Shown here in pieces: positions 1-15,579 of a DNA stretch of 64,000 nt. How positions within the stretch are numbered: position 1 is the first letter of the stretch; the number at the start of each line of letters is the position of its first letter. The DNA lies in contig OZ059896.1 of the NCBI GenBank assembly GCA_964057225.1, positions 4,836,001 through 4,900,000 of the forward strand, given 5' to 3'. This DNA comes from Auanema rhodensis. Lineage: Eukaryota; Nematoda; Chromadorea; Rhabditida; Rhabditidae. The notes beneath the pieces are model-generated. The model was not told where the DNA came from. It searched no databases and saw nothing but the letters and a program-made list of their open reading frames with translations. Made by a program: the position numbers and the translations under genes.

Positions 1-3000
1 TGACTTTCAAATTTAAGTGAACTTTAATGTATGCTAATTAAATGTACACGTGATGTGCACTTGGTATGTAACTCGCTTCACGTGAAAGATAAAGAGATGC
101 GGTTTTGAAAATTAGATTCCCCATGTCCATATTAGTCTAAAAACAACATTTTATTGATATTGGTGCATGGTAACCATGACTTTGAAATTTACGTGAACTT
201 TAATTTAAGCTAATTAAATGTACACGTGATGTGCACTTGGTATGTAACTCGCTTCACGTGAAAGATAAAGAGATGCGGTTTTTAAAAATAGATTCTCCAT
301 GTCCATATTACTCTAAAAACAAATTTTTATTGATATTGGTGCATGGTAACCATGAGTTTGAAATTTACGTGAACTTTAATTTATGCTAATTAAATGTACA
401 CGTGATGTGCACTTGGTATGTAACTCGCTTCACGTGAAAGATAAAGAGATGCGGTTTTCAAAATTAGATTCTCCATGTCCATATTAGTCTAAAAACAAAT
501 TTTTATTGATATTGGTGCATGGTAACCATGAGTTTGAAATTTACGTGAACTTTAATTTATGCTAATTAAATGTACACGTGATGTGCACTTGGTATGTAAC
601 TCGCTTCACGTGAAAGATAAAGAGATGCGGTTTTCAAAATTAGATTCCCCATGTCCATATTAGTCTAAAAACAAAATTTTATTGATATTGGTGCATGGTA
701 ACCATGACTTTGAAATTTACGTGAACTTTAATTTATGCTAATTAAATGTACACGTGATGTGCACTTGGTATGTAACTCGCTTCACGTGAAAGATAAAGAG
801 ATGCGGTTTTTAAAATTAGATTCTCCATGTCCATATTAGTCTAAAAACAAATTTTTATTGATATTGGTGTATGGTAACCATGAGTTTGAAATTTACGTGA
901 ACTTTAATTTATGCTAATTAAATGTACACGTGATGTGCACTTGGTATGTAACTCGCTTCACGTGAAAAATAAAGAGATGCGGTTTTCAAAATTAGATTCC
1001 CCATGTCCATATTAGTCTAAAAACAAAATTTTATTGATATTGGTGCATGGTAACCATGACTTTGAAATTTACGTGAACTTTAATTTATGCTAATTAAATG
1101 TACACGTGATGTGCACTTGGTATGTAACTCGCTTCACGTGAAAGATAAAGAGATGCGGTTTTCATAATTAGATTCCCCATGTCCATATTAGTCTAAAAAC
1201 AAAATTTTATTGATATTGGTGCATGGTAACCATGACTTTGAAATTTACGTGAACTTTGATTTATGCTAATTAAATGTACACGTGATGTGCACTTGGTATG
1301 TAACTCGCTTCACGTGAAAGATAAAGAGATGCGTTTTTCAAATATAGATTCCCCATGTCCATATTAGTCTAAAAACAAATTTTTATTGATATTGGTGCAT
1401 GGTAACCATGAGTTTGAAATTTACGTGAACTTTAATTTATGCTAATTAAATGTACACGGGATGTGCACTTGGTATGTAACTCGCTTCACGTGAAAGATAA
1501 AGAGATGCGGTTTTCAAAATTAGATTCCCCATGTCCATATTAGTCTAAAAACAAAATTTTATTGATATTGCTGCATGGTAACCATGACTTTCAAATTTAA
1601 GTGAACTTTAATTTATGCTAATTAAATGTACACGTGATGTGCACTTGGTATGTAACTCGCTTCACGTGAAAGATAAAGAGATGCGGTTTTGAAAATTAGA
1701 TTCCCCATGTCCATATTAGTCTAAAAACAAATTTTTATTGATATTGGTGCATGGTAACCATGACTTTGAAATTTAAGTGAACTTTAATTTATGCTAATTA
1801 AATGTACACGTGATGTGCACTTGGTATGTAACTCGCACGTGAAAGATAAAGAGATGCGGTTTTCAAAATTAGATTCCCCATGTCCATATTAGTCTAAAAA
1901 CAAAATTGTATTGATATTGGTGCATGGTAACCATGAGTTTGAAATTTACGTGAACTTTAATTTATGCTAATTAAATGTACACGTGATGTGCACTTGGTAT
2001 GTAACTCGCTTCACGTGAAAGATAAAGAGATGCGGTTTTCAAAATTAGATTCTCCATGTCCATATTAGTCTAAAAACAAATTTTTATTGATATTGGTGCA
2101 TGGTAACCATGAGTTTGAAATTTACGTGAACTTTAATTTATGCTAATTAAATGTACACGTGATGTGCACTTGGTATGTAACTCGATTCACGTGAAAGATA
2201 AAGAGATGCGGTTTTTAAAAATAGATTCTCCATGTCCATATTACTCTAAAAACAAATTTTTATTGATATTGGTGTATGGTAACCATGAGTTTGAAGTTTA
2301 CGTGAACTTTAATTTATGCTAATTAAATGTACACGTGATGTGCACTTGGTATGTAACTCGCTTCACGTGAAAGATAAAGAGATGCGGTTTTCAAAATTAG
2401 ATTCCCCATGTCCATATTAGTCTAAAAACAAAATTTCATTGATATTGGTGCATGGTAACCATGACTTTGAAATTTACGTGAACTTTAATTTATGCTAATT
2501 AAATGTACACGTGATGTGCACTTGGTATGTAACTCGCTTCACGTGAAAAATAAAGAGATGCGGTTTTCAAAATTAGATTCCCCATGTCCATATTAGTCTA
2601 AAAACAAAATTTTATTGATATTGGTGCATGGTAACCATGACTTTGAAATTTACGTGAACTTTAATTTATGCTAATTAAATGTACACGTGATGTGCACTTG
2701 GTATGTAACTCGCTTCACGTGAAAGATAAAGAGATGCGGTTTTCATAATTAGATTCTCCATGTCCATATTAGTCTAAAAACAAATTTTTATTGATATTGG
2801 TTCATGGTAACCATGAGTTTGAAATTTACGTGAACTTTAATTTATGCTAATTAAATGTACACGTGATGTGCACTTGGTATGTAACTCGCTTCACGTGAAA
2901 GATAAAGAGATGCGGTTTTCAAAATTAGATTCCCCATGTCCATATTAGTCTAAAAACAAAATTTTATTGATATTGGTGCATGGTAACCATGACTTTGAAA

Positions 3001-6000
3001 TTTACGTGAACTTTAATTTATGCTAATTAAATGTGCACGTGATGTGCACTTGGTATGTAACTCGCTTCACGTGAAAGATAAAGAGATGCGTTTTTCAAAA
3101 TTAGATTCCCCATGTCCATATTAGTCTAAAAACAAATTTTTATTGATATTGGTGCATGGTAACCATGAGTTTGAAATTTATGTGAACTTTAATTTATGCT
3201 AATTAAATGTACACGTGATGTGCACTTGGTATGTAACTCGCTTCACGTGAAAGATAAAGAGATGCGGTTTTCAAAATTAGATTCCCCATGTCCATATTAG
3301 TCTAAAAACAAAATTTTATTGATATTGATGCATGGTAACCATGACTTTGAAATTTAAGTGAACTTTAATTTATGCTAATTAAATGTACACGTGATGTGCA
3401 CTTGGTATGTAACTCGCTTCACGTGAAAGATAAAGAGATGCGGTTTTCAAAATTAGATTCCCCATGTCCATATTAGTCTAAAAACAAATTTTTATTGATA
3501 TTGGTGCATGGTAACCATGAGTTTGAAATTTACGTGAACTTTAATTTATGCTAATTAAATGTACACGGGATGTGCACTTGGTATGTAACTCGCTTCACGT
3601 GAAAGATAAAGAGATGCGGTTTTCAAAATTAGATTCCCCATGTCCATATTAGTCTAAAAACAAAATTTTATTGATATTGGTGCATGGTAACCATGAGTTT
3701 GAAATTTACGTGAACTTTAATTTATGCTAATTAAATGTACACGTGATGTGCACTTGGTATGTAACTCGCTTCACGTGAAAGATAAAGAGATGCGGTTTTT
3801 AAAAATAGATTCTCCATGTCCATATTACTCTAAAAACAAATTTTTATTGATATTGGTGCATGGTAACCATGAGTTTGAAATTTACGTGAACTTTAATTTA
3901 TGCTAATTAAATGTACACGTGATGTGCACTTGGTATGTAACTCGCTTCACGTGAAAGATAAAGAGATGCGGTTTTCAAAATTAGATTCTCCATGTCCATA
4001 TTAGTCTAAAAACAAATTTTTATTGATATTGGTGCATGGTAACCATGAGTTTGAAATTTACGTGAACTTTAATTTATGCTAATTAAATGTACACGTGATG
4101 TGCACTTGGTATGTAACTCGCTTCACGTGAAAGATAAAGAGATGCGGTTTTCAAAATTAGATTCCCCATGTCCATATTAGTCTAAAAACAAAATTTTATT
4201 GATATTGGTGCATGGTAACCATGACTTTGAAATTTACGTGAACTTTAATTTATGCTAATTAAATGTACACGTGATGTGCACTTGGTATGTAACTCGCTTC
4301 ACGTGAAAGATAAAGAGATGCGTTTTTCAAATATAGATTCCCCATGTCCATATTAGTCTAAAAACAAATTTTTATTGATATTGCTGCATGGTAACCATGA
4401 CTTTCAAATTTAAGTGAACTTTAATGTATGCTAATTAAATGTACACGTGATGTGCACTTGGTATGTAACTCGCTTCACGTGAAAGATAAAGAGATGCGGT
4501 TTTGAAAATTAGATTCCCCATGTCCATATTAGTCTAAAAACAAAATTTTATTGATATTGGTGCATGGTAACCATGACTTTGAAATTTACGTGAACTTTAA
4601 TTTATGCTAATTAAATGTACACGTGATGTGCACTTGGTATGTAACTCGCTTCACGTGAAAGATAAAGAGATGCGGTTTTTAAAAATAGATTCTCCATGTC
4701 CATATTACTCTAAAAACAAATTTTTATTGATATTGGTGCATGGTAACCATGAGTTTGAAATTTACGTGAACTTTAATTTATGCTAATTAAATGTACACGT
4801 GATGTGCACTTGGTATGTAACTCGCTTCACGTGAAAGATAAAGAGATGCGGTTTTCAAAATTAGATTCTCCATGTCCATATTAGTCTAAAAACAAATTTT
4901 TATTGATATTGGTGCATGGTAACCATGAGTTTGAAATTTACGTGAACTTTAATTTATGCTAATTAAATGTACACGTGATGTGCACTTGGTATGTAACTCG
5001 CTTCACGTGAAAGATAAAGAGATGCGGTTTTCAAAATTAGATTCCCCATGTCCATATTAGTCTAAAAACAAAATTTTATTGATATTGGTGCATGGTAACC
5101 ATGACTTTGAAATTTACGTGAACTTTAATTTATGCTAATTAAATGTACACGTGATGTGCACTTGGTATGTAACTCGCTTCACGTGAAAGATAAAGAGATG
5201 CGGTTTTTAAAATTAGATTCTCCATGTCCATATTAGTCTAAAAACAAATTTTTATTGATATTGGTGTATGGTAACCATGAGTTTGAAATTTACGTGAACT
5301 TTAATTTATGCTAATTAAATGTACACGTGATGTGCACTTGGTATGTAACTCGCTTCACGTGAAAAATAAAGAGATGCGGTTTTCAAAATTAGATTCCCCA
5401 TGTCCATATTAGTCTAAAAACAAAATTTTATTGATATTGGTGCATGGTAACCATGACTTTGAAATTTACGTGAACTTTAATTTATGCTAATTAAATGTAC
5501 ACGTGATGTGCACTTGGTATGTAACTCGCTTCACGTGAAAGATAAAGAGATGCGGTTTTCATAATTAGATTCCCCATGTCCATATTAGTCTAAAAACAAA
5601 ATTTTATTGATATTGGTGCATGGTAACCATGACTTTGAAATTTACGTGAACTTTGATTTATGCTAATTAAATGTACACGTGATGTGCACTTGGTATGTAA
5701 CTCGCTTCACGTGAAAGATAAAGAGATGCGTTTTTCAAATATAGATTCCCCATGTCCATATTAGTCTAAAAACAAATTTTTATTGATATTGGTGCATGGT
5801 AACCATGAGTTTGAAATTTACGTGAACTTTAATTTATGCTAATTAAATGTACACGGGATGTGCACTTGGTATGTAACTCGCTTCACGTGAAAGATAAAGA
5901 GATGCGGTTTTCAAAATTAGATTCCCCATGTCCATATTAGTCTAAAAACAAAATTTTATTGATATTGGTGCATGGTAACCATGACTTTGAAATTTAAGTG

Positions 6001-8245
6001 AACTTTAATTTATGCTAATTAAATGTACACGTGATGTGCACTTGGTATGTAACTCGCACGTGAAAGATAAAGAGATGCGGTTTTCAAAATTAGATTCCCC
6101 ATGTCCATATTAGTCTAAAAACAAAATTGTATTGATATTGGTGCATGGTAACCATGAGTTTGAAATTTACGTGAACTTTAATTTATGCTAATTAAATGTA
6201 CACGTGATGTGCACTTGGTATGTAACTCGCTTCACGTGAAAGATAAAGAGATGCGGTTTTCAAAATTAGATTCTCCATGTCCATATTAGTCTAAAAACAA
6301 ATTTTTATTGATATTGGTGCATGGTAACCATGAGTTTGAAATTTACGTGAACTTTAATTTATGCTAATTAAATGTACACGTGATGTGCACTTGGTATGTA
6401 ACTCGATTCACGTGAAAGATAAAGAGATGCGGTTTTTAAAAATAGATTCTCCATGTCCATATTACTCTAAAAACAAATTTTTATTGATATTGGTGTATGG
6501 TAACCATGAGTTTGAAGTTTACGTGAACTTTAATTTATGCTAATTAAATGTACACGTGATGTGCACTTGGTATTTAACTCGCTTCACGTGAAAGATAAAG
6601 AGATGCGGTTTTCAAAATTAGATTCCCCATGTCCATATTAGTCTAAAAACAAAATTTCATTGATATTGGTGCATGGTAACCATGACTTTGAAATTTACGT
6701 GAACTTTAATTTATGCTAATTAAATGTACACGTGATGTGCACTTGGTATGTAACTCGCTTCACGTGAAAAATAAAGAGATGCGGTTTTCAAAATTAGATT
6801 CCCCATGTCCATATTAGTCTAAAAACAAAATTTTATTGATATTGGTGCATGGTAACCATGACTTTGAAATTTACGTGAACTTTAATTTATGCTAATTAAA
6901 TGTACACGTGATGTGCACTTGGTATGTAACTCGCTTCACGTGAAAGATAAAGAGATGCGGTTTTCATAATTAGATTCTCCATGTCCATATTAGTCTAAAA
7001 ACAAATTTTTATTGATATTGGTTCATGGTAACCATGAGTTTGAAATTTACGTGAACTTTAATTTATGCTAATTAAATGTACACGTGATGTGCACTTGGTA
7101 TGTAACTCGCTTCACGTGAAAGATAAAGAGATGCGGTTTTCAAAATTAGATTCCCCATGTCCATATTAGTCTAAAAACAAAATTTTATTGATATTGGTGC
7201 ATGGTAACCATGACTTTGAAATTTACGTGAACTTTAATTTATGCTAATTAAATGTACACGTGATGTGCACTTGGTATGTAACTCGCTTCACGTGAAAGAT
7301 AAAGAGATGCGTTTTTCAAAATTAGATTCCCCATGTCCATATTAGTCTAAAAACAAATTTTTATTGATATTGGTGCATGGTAACCATGAGTTTGAAATTT
7401 ATGTGAACTTTAATTTATGCTAATTAAATGTACACGTGATGTGCACTTGGTATGTAACTCGCTTCACGTGAAAGATAAAGAGATGCGGTTTTCAAAATTA
7501 GATTCCCCATGTCCATATTAGTCTAAAAACAAAATTTTATTGATATTGATGCATGGTAACCATGACTTTGAAATTTAAGTGAACTTTAATTTATGCTAAT
7601 TAAATGTACACGTGATGTGCACTTGGTATGTAACTCGCTTCACGTGAAAGATAAAGAGATGCGGTTTTCAAAATTAGATTCCCCATGTCCATATTAGTCT
7701 AAAAACAAATTTTTATTGATATTGGTGCATGGTAACCATGAGTTTGAAATTTACGTGAACTTTAATTTATGCTAATTAAATGTACACGGGATGTGCACTT
7801 GGTATGTAACTCGCTTCACGTGAAAGATAAAGAGATGCGGTTTTCAAAATTAGATTCCCCATGTCCATATTAGTCTAAAAACAAAATTTTATTGATATTG
7901 GTGCATGGTAACCATGAGTTTGAAATTTACGTGAACTTTAATTTATGCTAATTAAATGTACACGTGATGTGCACTTGGTATGTAACTCGCTTCACGTGAA
8001 AGATAAAGAGATGCGGTTTTTAAAAATAGATTCTCCATGTCCATATTACTCTAAAAACAAATTTTTATTGATATTGGTGCATGGTAACCATGAGTTTGAA
8101 ATTTACGTGAACTTTAATTTATGCTAATTAAATGTACACGTGATGTGCACTTGGTATGTAACTCGCTTCACGTGAAAGATAAAGAGATGCGGTTTTCAAA
8201 ATTAGATTCTCCATGTCCATATTAGTCTAAAAACAAATTTTTATT
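1..8245 (+). repeat. Left higher-order repeat, 25-monomer unit
   Basis: A 4,397-bp unit (25 monomers minus 3 bp) starts at base 1 and again at 4,398, where the distinctive CTTTCAAATTTAAG followed by AATGTATGC recurs. Copy 2 lacks one monomer, the second GAAAATTAG-type copy present at about 1,590-1,765 in copy 1. The offset between copies therefore falls to 4,221 from about 2,140 onward (2,140/6,361 and 3,724/7,945). Resemblance ends near 8,245, so copy 2 is cut short. The 3-bp deletion monomers at 1,831 and 6,052 (ACTCGCACGTG) are markers. Private differences between the copies include 206 (AAG for ATG), about 3,034 (ATGTGCACG) and about 6,573 (TATTTAAC). Confidence 0.88.
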
Positions 8246-11200
8246 GATATTGGTGTATGGTAACCATGAGTTTGAAGTTTACGTGAACTTTAATTTATGC
8301 TAATTAAATGTACACGTGATGTGCACTTGGTATGTAACTCGCTTCACGTGAAAGATAAAGAGATGCGGTTTCCAAAATTAGATTCCCCATGTCCATATTA
8401 GTCTAAAAACAAAATTTTATTGATATTGGTGCATGGTAACCATGACTTTGAAATTTACGTGAACTTTAATTTATGCTAATTAAATGTACACGTGATGTGC
8501 ACTTGGTATGTAACTCGCTTCACGTGAAAGATAAAGAGATGCGGTTTTCATAATTAGATTCTCCATGTCCATATTAGTCTAAAAACAAATTTTTATTGAT
8601 ATTGGTTCATGGTAACCATGAGTTTGAAATTTACGTGAACTTTAATTTATGCTAATTAAATGTACACGTGATGTGCACTTGGTATGTAACTCGCTTCACG
8701 TGAAAGATAAAGAGATGACGTTTTCAAAATTAGATTCCCCATGTCCATATTAGTCTAAAAACAAAATTTTATTGATATTGGTGCATGGTAACCATGACTT
8801 TGAAATTTACGTGAACTTTAATTTATGCTAATTAAATGTACACGTGATGTGCACTTGGTATGTAACTCGCTTCACGTGAAAGATAAAGAGATGCGTTTTT
8901 CAAAATTAGATTCCCCATGTCCATATTAGTCTAAAAACAAATTTTTATTGATATTGGTGCATGGTAACCATGAGTTTGAAATTTATGTGAACTTTAATTT
9001 ATGCTAATTAAATGTACACGTGATGTGCACTTGGTATGTAACTCGCTTCACGTGAAAGATAAAGAGATGCGGTTTTCAAAATTAGATTCCCCATGTCCAT
9101 ATTAGTCTAAAAACAAAATTTTATTGATATTGATGCATGGTAACCATGACTTTGAAATTTAAGTGAACTTTAATTTATGCTAATTAAATGTACACGTGAT
9201 GTGCACTTGGTATGTAACTCGCTTCACGTGAAAGATAAAGAGATGCGGTTTTCAAAATTAGATTCCCCATGTCCATATTAGTCTAAAAACAAATTTTTAT
9301 TGATATTGGTTCATGGTAACCATGAGTTTGAAATTTACGTGAACTTTAATTTATGCTAATTAAATGTACACGTGATGTGCACTTGGTATGTAACTCGCTT
9401 CACGTGAAAGATAAAGAGATGCGGTTTTCAAAATTAGATTCCCCATGTCCATATTAGTCTAAAAACAAAATTTTATTGATATTGGTGCATGGTAACCATG
9501 ACTTTGAAATTTACGTGAACTTTAATTTATGCTAATTAAATGTACACGTGATGTGCACTTGGTATGTAACTCGCTTCACGTGAAAGATAAAGAGATGCGG
9601 TTTTTAAAATTAGATTCTCCATGTCCATATTAGTCTAAAAACAAATTTTTATTGATATTGGTGTATGGTAACCATGAGTTTGAAATTTACGTGAACTTTA
9701 ATTTATGCTAATTAAATGTACACGTGATGTGCACTTGGTATGTAACTCGCTTCACGTGAAAAATAAAGAGATGCGGTTTTCAAAATTAGATTCCCCATGT
9801 CCATATTAGTCTAAAAACAAAATTTTATTGATATTGGTGCATGGTAACCATGACTTTGAAATTTACGTGAACTTTGATTTATGCTAATTAAATGTACACG
9901 TGATGTGCACTTGGTATGTAACTCGCTTCACGTGAAAGATAAAGAGATGCGTTTTTCAAATATAGATTCCCCATGTCCATATTAGTCTAAAAACAAATTT
10001 TTATTGATATTGGTGCATGGTAACCATGAGTTTGAAATTTACGTGAACTTTAATTTATGCTAATTAAATGTACACGTGATGTGCACTTGGTATGTAACTC
10101 GCTTCACGTGAAAGATAAAGAGATGCGGTTTTCAAAATTAGATTCCCCATGTCCATATTAGTCTAAAAACAAAATTTTATTGATATTGCTGCATGGTAAC
10201 CATGACTTTCAAATTTAAGTGAACTTTAATTTATGCTAATTAAATGTACACGTGATGTGCACTTGGTATGTAACTCGCTTCACGTGAAAGATAAAGAGAT
10301 GCGGTTTTGAAAATTAGATTCCCCATGTCCATATTAGTCTAAAAACAAATTTTTATTGATATTGGTGCATGGTAACCATGACTTTGAAATTTACGTGAAC
10401 TTTAATTTATGCTAATTAAATGTACACGTGATGTGCACTTGGTATGTAACTCGCTTCACGTGAAAGATAAAGAGATGACGTTTTCAAAATTAGATTCCCC
10501 ATGTCCATATTAGTCTAAAAACAAATTTTTATTGATATTGGTGCATGGTAACCATGACTTTGAAATTTACGTGAACTTTAATTTATGCTAATTAAATGTA
10601 CACGTGATGTGCACTTGGTATGTAACTCGCTTCACGTGAAAGATAAAGAGATGCGGTTTTCAAAATTAGATTCCCCATGTCCATATTAGTCTAAAAACAA
10701 ATTTTTATTGATATTGGTTCATGGTAACCATGACTTTGAAATTTACGTGAACTTTAATTTATGCTAATTAAATGTACACGTGATGTGCACTTGGTATGTA
10801 ACTCGCTTCACGTGAAAGATAAAGAGATGACGTTTTCAAAATTAGATTCCCCATGTCCATATTAGTCTAAAAACAAATTTTTATTGATATTGGTTCATGC
10901 TAACCATGACTTTGAAATTTACGTGAACTTTAATTTATGCTAATTAAATGTACACGTGATGTGCACTTGGTATGTAACTCGCTTCACGTGAAAGATAAAG
11001 AGATGCGGTATTCAAAATTAGATTCCCCATGTCCATATTAGTCTAAAAACAAAATTTTATTGATATTGATGCATGGTAACCATGACTTTGAAATTTACGT
11101 GAACTTTAATTTATGCTAATTAAATGTACACGTGATGTGCACTTGGTATGTAACTCGCTTCACGTGAAAGATAAAGAGATGCGGTTTTCAAAATTAGATT

Positions 11201-13199
11201 CCCCATGTCCATATTAGTCTAAAAACAAATTTTTATTGATATTGGTTCATGGTAACCATGACTTTGAAATTTACGTGAACTTTAATTTATGCTAATTAAA
11301 TGTACACGTGATGTGCACTTGGTATGTAACTCGCTTCACGTGAAAGATAAAGAGATGCGGTTTTCAAAATTAGATTCTCCATGTCCATATTAGTCTAAAA
11401 ACAAATTTTTATTGATATTGGTGCATGGTAACCATGACTTTGAAATTTACGTGAACTTTAATTTATGCTAATTAAATGTACACGTGATGTGCACTTGGTA
11501 TGTAACTCGCTTCACGTGAAAGATAAAGAGATGCGGTTTTCAAAATTAGATTCCCCATGTCCATATTAGTCTAAAAACAAAATTGTATTGATATTGGTGC
11601 ATGGTAACCATGAGTTTGAAATTTACGTGAACTTTAATTTATGCTAATTAAATGTACACGTGATGTGCACTTGGTATGTAACTCGATTCACGTGAAAGAT
11701 AAAGAGATGCGGTTTTTAAAATAGATTCTCCATGTCCATATTACTCTAAAAACAAATTTTTATTGATATTGGTGCATGGTAACCATGAGTTTGAAATTTA
11801 CGTGAACTTTAATTTATGCTAATTAAATGTACACGTGATGTGCACTTGGTATGTAACTCGCTTCACGTGAAAGATAAAGAGATGCGGTTTTCAAAATTAG
11901 ATTCTCCATGTCCATATTAGTCTAAAAACAAATTTTTATTGATATTGGTGCATGGTAACCATGAGTTTGAAATTTACGTGAACTTTAATTTATGCTAATT
12001 AAATGTACACGTGATGTGCACTTGGTATGTAACTCGATTCACGTGAAAGATAAAGAGATGCGGTTTTTAAAAATAGATTCTCCATGTCCATATTACTCTA
12101 AAAACAAATTTTTATTGATATTGGTGTATGGTAACCATGAGTTTGAAGTTTACGTGAACTTTAATTTATGCTAATTAAATGTACACGTGATGTGCACTTG
12201 GTATGTAACTCGCTTCACGTGAAAGATAAAGAGATGCGGTTTTCAAAATTAGATTCCCCATGTCCATATTAGTCTAAAAACAAAATTTCATTGATATTGG
12301 TGCATGGTAACCATGACTTTGAAATTTACGTGAACTTTAATTTATGCTAATTAAATGTACACGTGATGTGCACTTGGTATGTAACTCGCTTCACGTGAAA
12401 AATAAAGAGATGCGGTTTTCAAAATTAGATTCCCCATGTCCATATTAGTCTAAAAACAAAATTTTATTGATATTGGTGCATGGTAACCATGACTTTGAAA
12501 TTTACGTGAACTTTAATTTATGCTAATTAAATGTACACGTGATGTGCACTTGGTATGTAACTCGCTTCACGTGAAAGATAAAGAGATGCGGTTTTCATAA
12601 TTAGATTCTCCATGTCCATATTAGTCTAAAAACAAATTTTTATTGATATTGGTTCATGGTAACCATGAGTTTGAAATTTACGTGAACTTTAATTTATGCT
12701 AATTAAATGTACACGTGATGTGCACTTGGTATGTAACTCGCTTCACGTGAAAGATAAAGAGATGCGGTTTTCAAAATTAGATTCCCCATGTCCATATTAG
12801 TCTAAAAACAAAATTTTATTGATATTGGTGCATGGTAACCATGACTTTGAAATTTACGTGAACTTTAATTTATGCTAATTAAATGTACACGTGATGTGCA
12901 CTTGGTATGTAACTCGCTTCACGTGAAAGATAAAGAGATGCGTTTTTCAAAATTAGATTCCCCATGTCCATATTAGTCTAAAAACAAATTTTTATTGATA
13001 TTGGTGCATGGTAACCATGAGTTTGAAATTTATGTGAACTTTAATTTATGCTAATTAAATGTACACGTGATGTGCACTTGGTATGTAACTCGCTTCACGT
13101 GAAAGATAAAGAGATGCGGTTTTCAAAATTAGATTCCCCATGTCCATATTAGTCTAAAAACAAAATTTGATTGATATTGATGCATGGTAACCATGACTT
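8246..13199 (+). repeat. Mixed-subfamily monomers, left transition zone
   Basis: About 28 monomers linking the outer higher-order repeat to the core. They mix outer-type copies (GAGTTTG, GATTCTCC) with core-type copies (GGTTCATGG, GATGACGTTTTC at about 10,477 and 10,828, CATGCTAACC at about 10,908, GCGGTATTC at 11,010). The right-arm counterpart is about 40.57-45.35 kb, in reverse order. One right-arm monomer is missing relative to this stretch, between about 11.0 and 11.5 kb. A 1-bp deletion affects the copy that starts near 11,641. Confidence 0.75.
11641..11815 (+). repeat. Monomer with 1-bp deletion
   Basis: This 175-bp copy reads GGTTTTTAAAATAG near 11,711-11,724, where sister copies have GGTTTTTAAAAATAG. 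Its mirror partner, ending at 42,131, is full length. The deletion therefore arose in the left arm after the inverted duplication, or was repaired on the right. It shifts the pairing sum of the arms from 53,771 to 53,772. It is the only indel between the arms that is not a whole number of monomers. Confidence 0.9.
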
Positions 13200-15579
13200 T
13201 GAGATTTAAGTGAACTTTAATTTATGCTAATTAAATGTACACGTGATGTGCACTTGGTATGTAACTCGCTTCACGTGAAAGATAAAGAGATGCGGTTTTC
13301 AAAATTAGATTCCCCATGTCCATATTAGTCTAAAAACAAATTTTTATTGATATTGGTGCATGGTAACCATGACTTTGAAATTTACGTGAACTTTAACTTA
13401 TGCTAATTAAATGTACACGTGATGTGCACTTGGTATGTAACTCGCCTCACGTGAAAGATAACGAGATGCGGTTTTCAAAATTAGATTCCCCATGTCCATA
13501 TGAGTCTAAAAACAAATTTTTATTGATATTGGTTCATGGTAACCATGATTTTGAAATTTACGTGAACTTTACTTTATGCTAATTAAATGTACACGTGATG
13601 TGCACTTGGTATGTAACTCGCTTCGCGTGAAAGATAAATAGATGCGGTTTTCAAAATTAGATTCCCCATGTCCATATTAGTCTAAAAACAAATTTTTATT
13701 GATATTGGTTCATGGTAACCATGACTTTGAAAATTACGTGAACTTTAATTTATGCTAATTAAATGTACACGTGATGTGCACTTGGTATGTAACTCGCTTC
13801 ACGTGGAAGATAAAGAGATGCGGTTTTCAAAATTAGATTCCCCATGTTCATATTAGTCTAAAAACAAATTTTTATTGATATTGGTGCATGGTAACCATGA
13901 CTTTGAAATTTACGTGAACTTTAATTTATGCTAATTGAATGTACACGTGATGTGCACTTGGTATGTGACTCGCTTCACGTGAAAGATAAAGAGATGCGGT
14001 TTGCAAAATTAGATTCCCCATGTCCATATTAGTCTAAAAACAAATTTTTATTGATATTGGTTCATGGTAACCATGACTTTGAAATTTACGTGAACTTTAA
14101 TTTATGCTAAATAAATGTACACGTGATGTGCACCTGGAATGTAACTCGCTTCACGTGAAAGATAAAGAGATGCGGTTTTCAAAATTAGATTCCCCATGTC
14201 CATATTAGTCTAAAAACAAATTTTTATTGATATTGGTTCATGCTAACCATGACTTTGAAATTTACGTGAACTTTAATTTATGCTAATTGAATGTACACGT
14301 GATGTGCACTTGGTATGTAACTCGCTTCACGTGAAAGATAAAGAGATGCGGTTTTCGAAATTAGATTCCCCATGTCCATATTAGTCTAAAAACAAATTTT
14401 TATTGATATTGGTGCATGGTAACCATGACTTTGAAATTTACGTGAACTTTAATTTATGCTAATTAAATGTACACGTGATGTGCACTTGGTATGTAACTCG
14501 CTTCACGTGAAAGATAAAGAGATGCGGTTTTCAAAATTAGATTCCCCATGTCCATATTAGTCTAAAAACAAATTTTTATTGATATTGGTTCATGGTAACC
14601 ATGACTTTGAAATTTACGTGAACTTTAATTTATGCTAATTAAATGTACACGTGATGTGCACTTGGTATGTAACTCGCTTCACGTGAAAGATAAAGAGATG
14701 CGGTTTTCATAATTAGATTCCCCATGTCCATATTAGTCTAAAAACAAAATTTTATTGATATTGGTGCATGGTAACCATGACTTTGAAATTTACGTGAACT
14801 TTAATTTATGCTAATTAAATGTACACGTGATGTGCACTTGGTATGTAACTCGCTTCACGTGAAAGATAAAGAGATGACGTTTTCAAAATTAGATTCCCCA
14901 TGTCCATATTAGTCTAAAAACAAATTTTTATTGATATTGGTGCATGGTAACCATGACTTTGAAATTTACGTGAACTTTAATTTATGCTAATTAAATGTAC
15001 ACGTGATGTGCACTTGGTATGTAACTCGCTTCACGTGAAAGATAAAGAGATGCGGTTTTCAAAATTAGATTCCCCATGTCCATATTAGTCTAAAAACAAA
15101 TTTTTATTGATATTGGTTCATGGTAATCATGACTTTGAAATTTACGTGAACTTTAATTTATTCTAATTAAATGTACACGTGATGTGCACTTGGTATGTAA
15201 CTCGCTTCACGTGAAAGATAAAGAGATGCGGTTTTCAAAATTAGATTCACCATGTCCATATTAGTCTAAAAACAAATTTTTATTGATATTGGTGCATGGT
15301 AACCATGACTTTGAAATTTACGTGAACTTTAATTTATGCTAATTAAATGTACACGTGATGTGCACTTGGTATGTAACTCGCTTCACGTGAAATATAAAGA
15401 GATGCGGTTTTCAAAATTAGATTCCCCATGTCCATATTAGTCTAAAAACAAATTTTTATTGATATTGGTTCATGGTAACCATGACTTTGAAATTTACGTG
15501 AACTTTAATTTATGCTAATTAAATGTACACGTGATGTGCACTTGGTATGTATTTCGCTTCACGTGAAAGATAAAGAGAT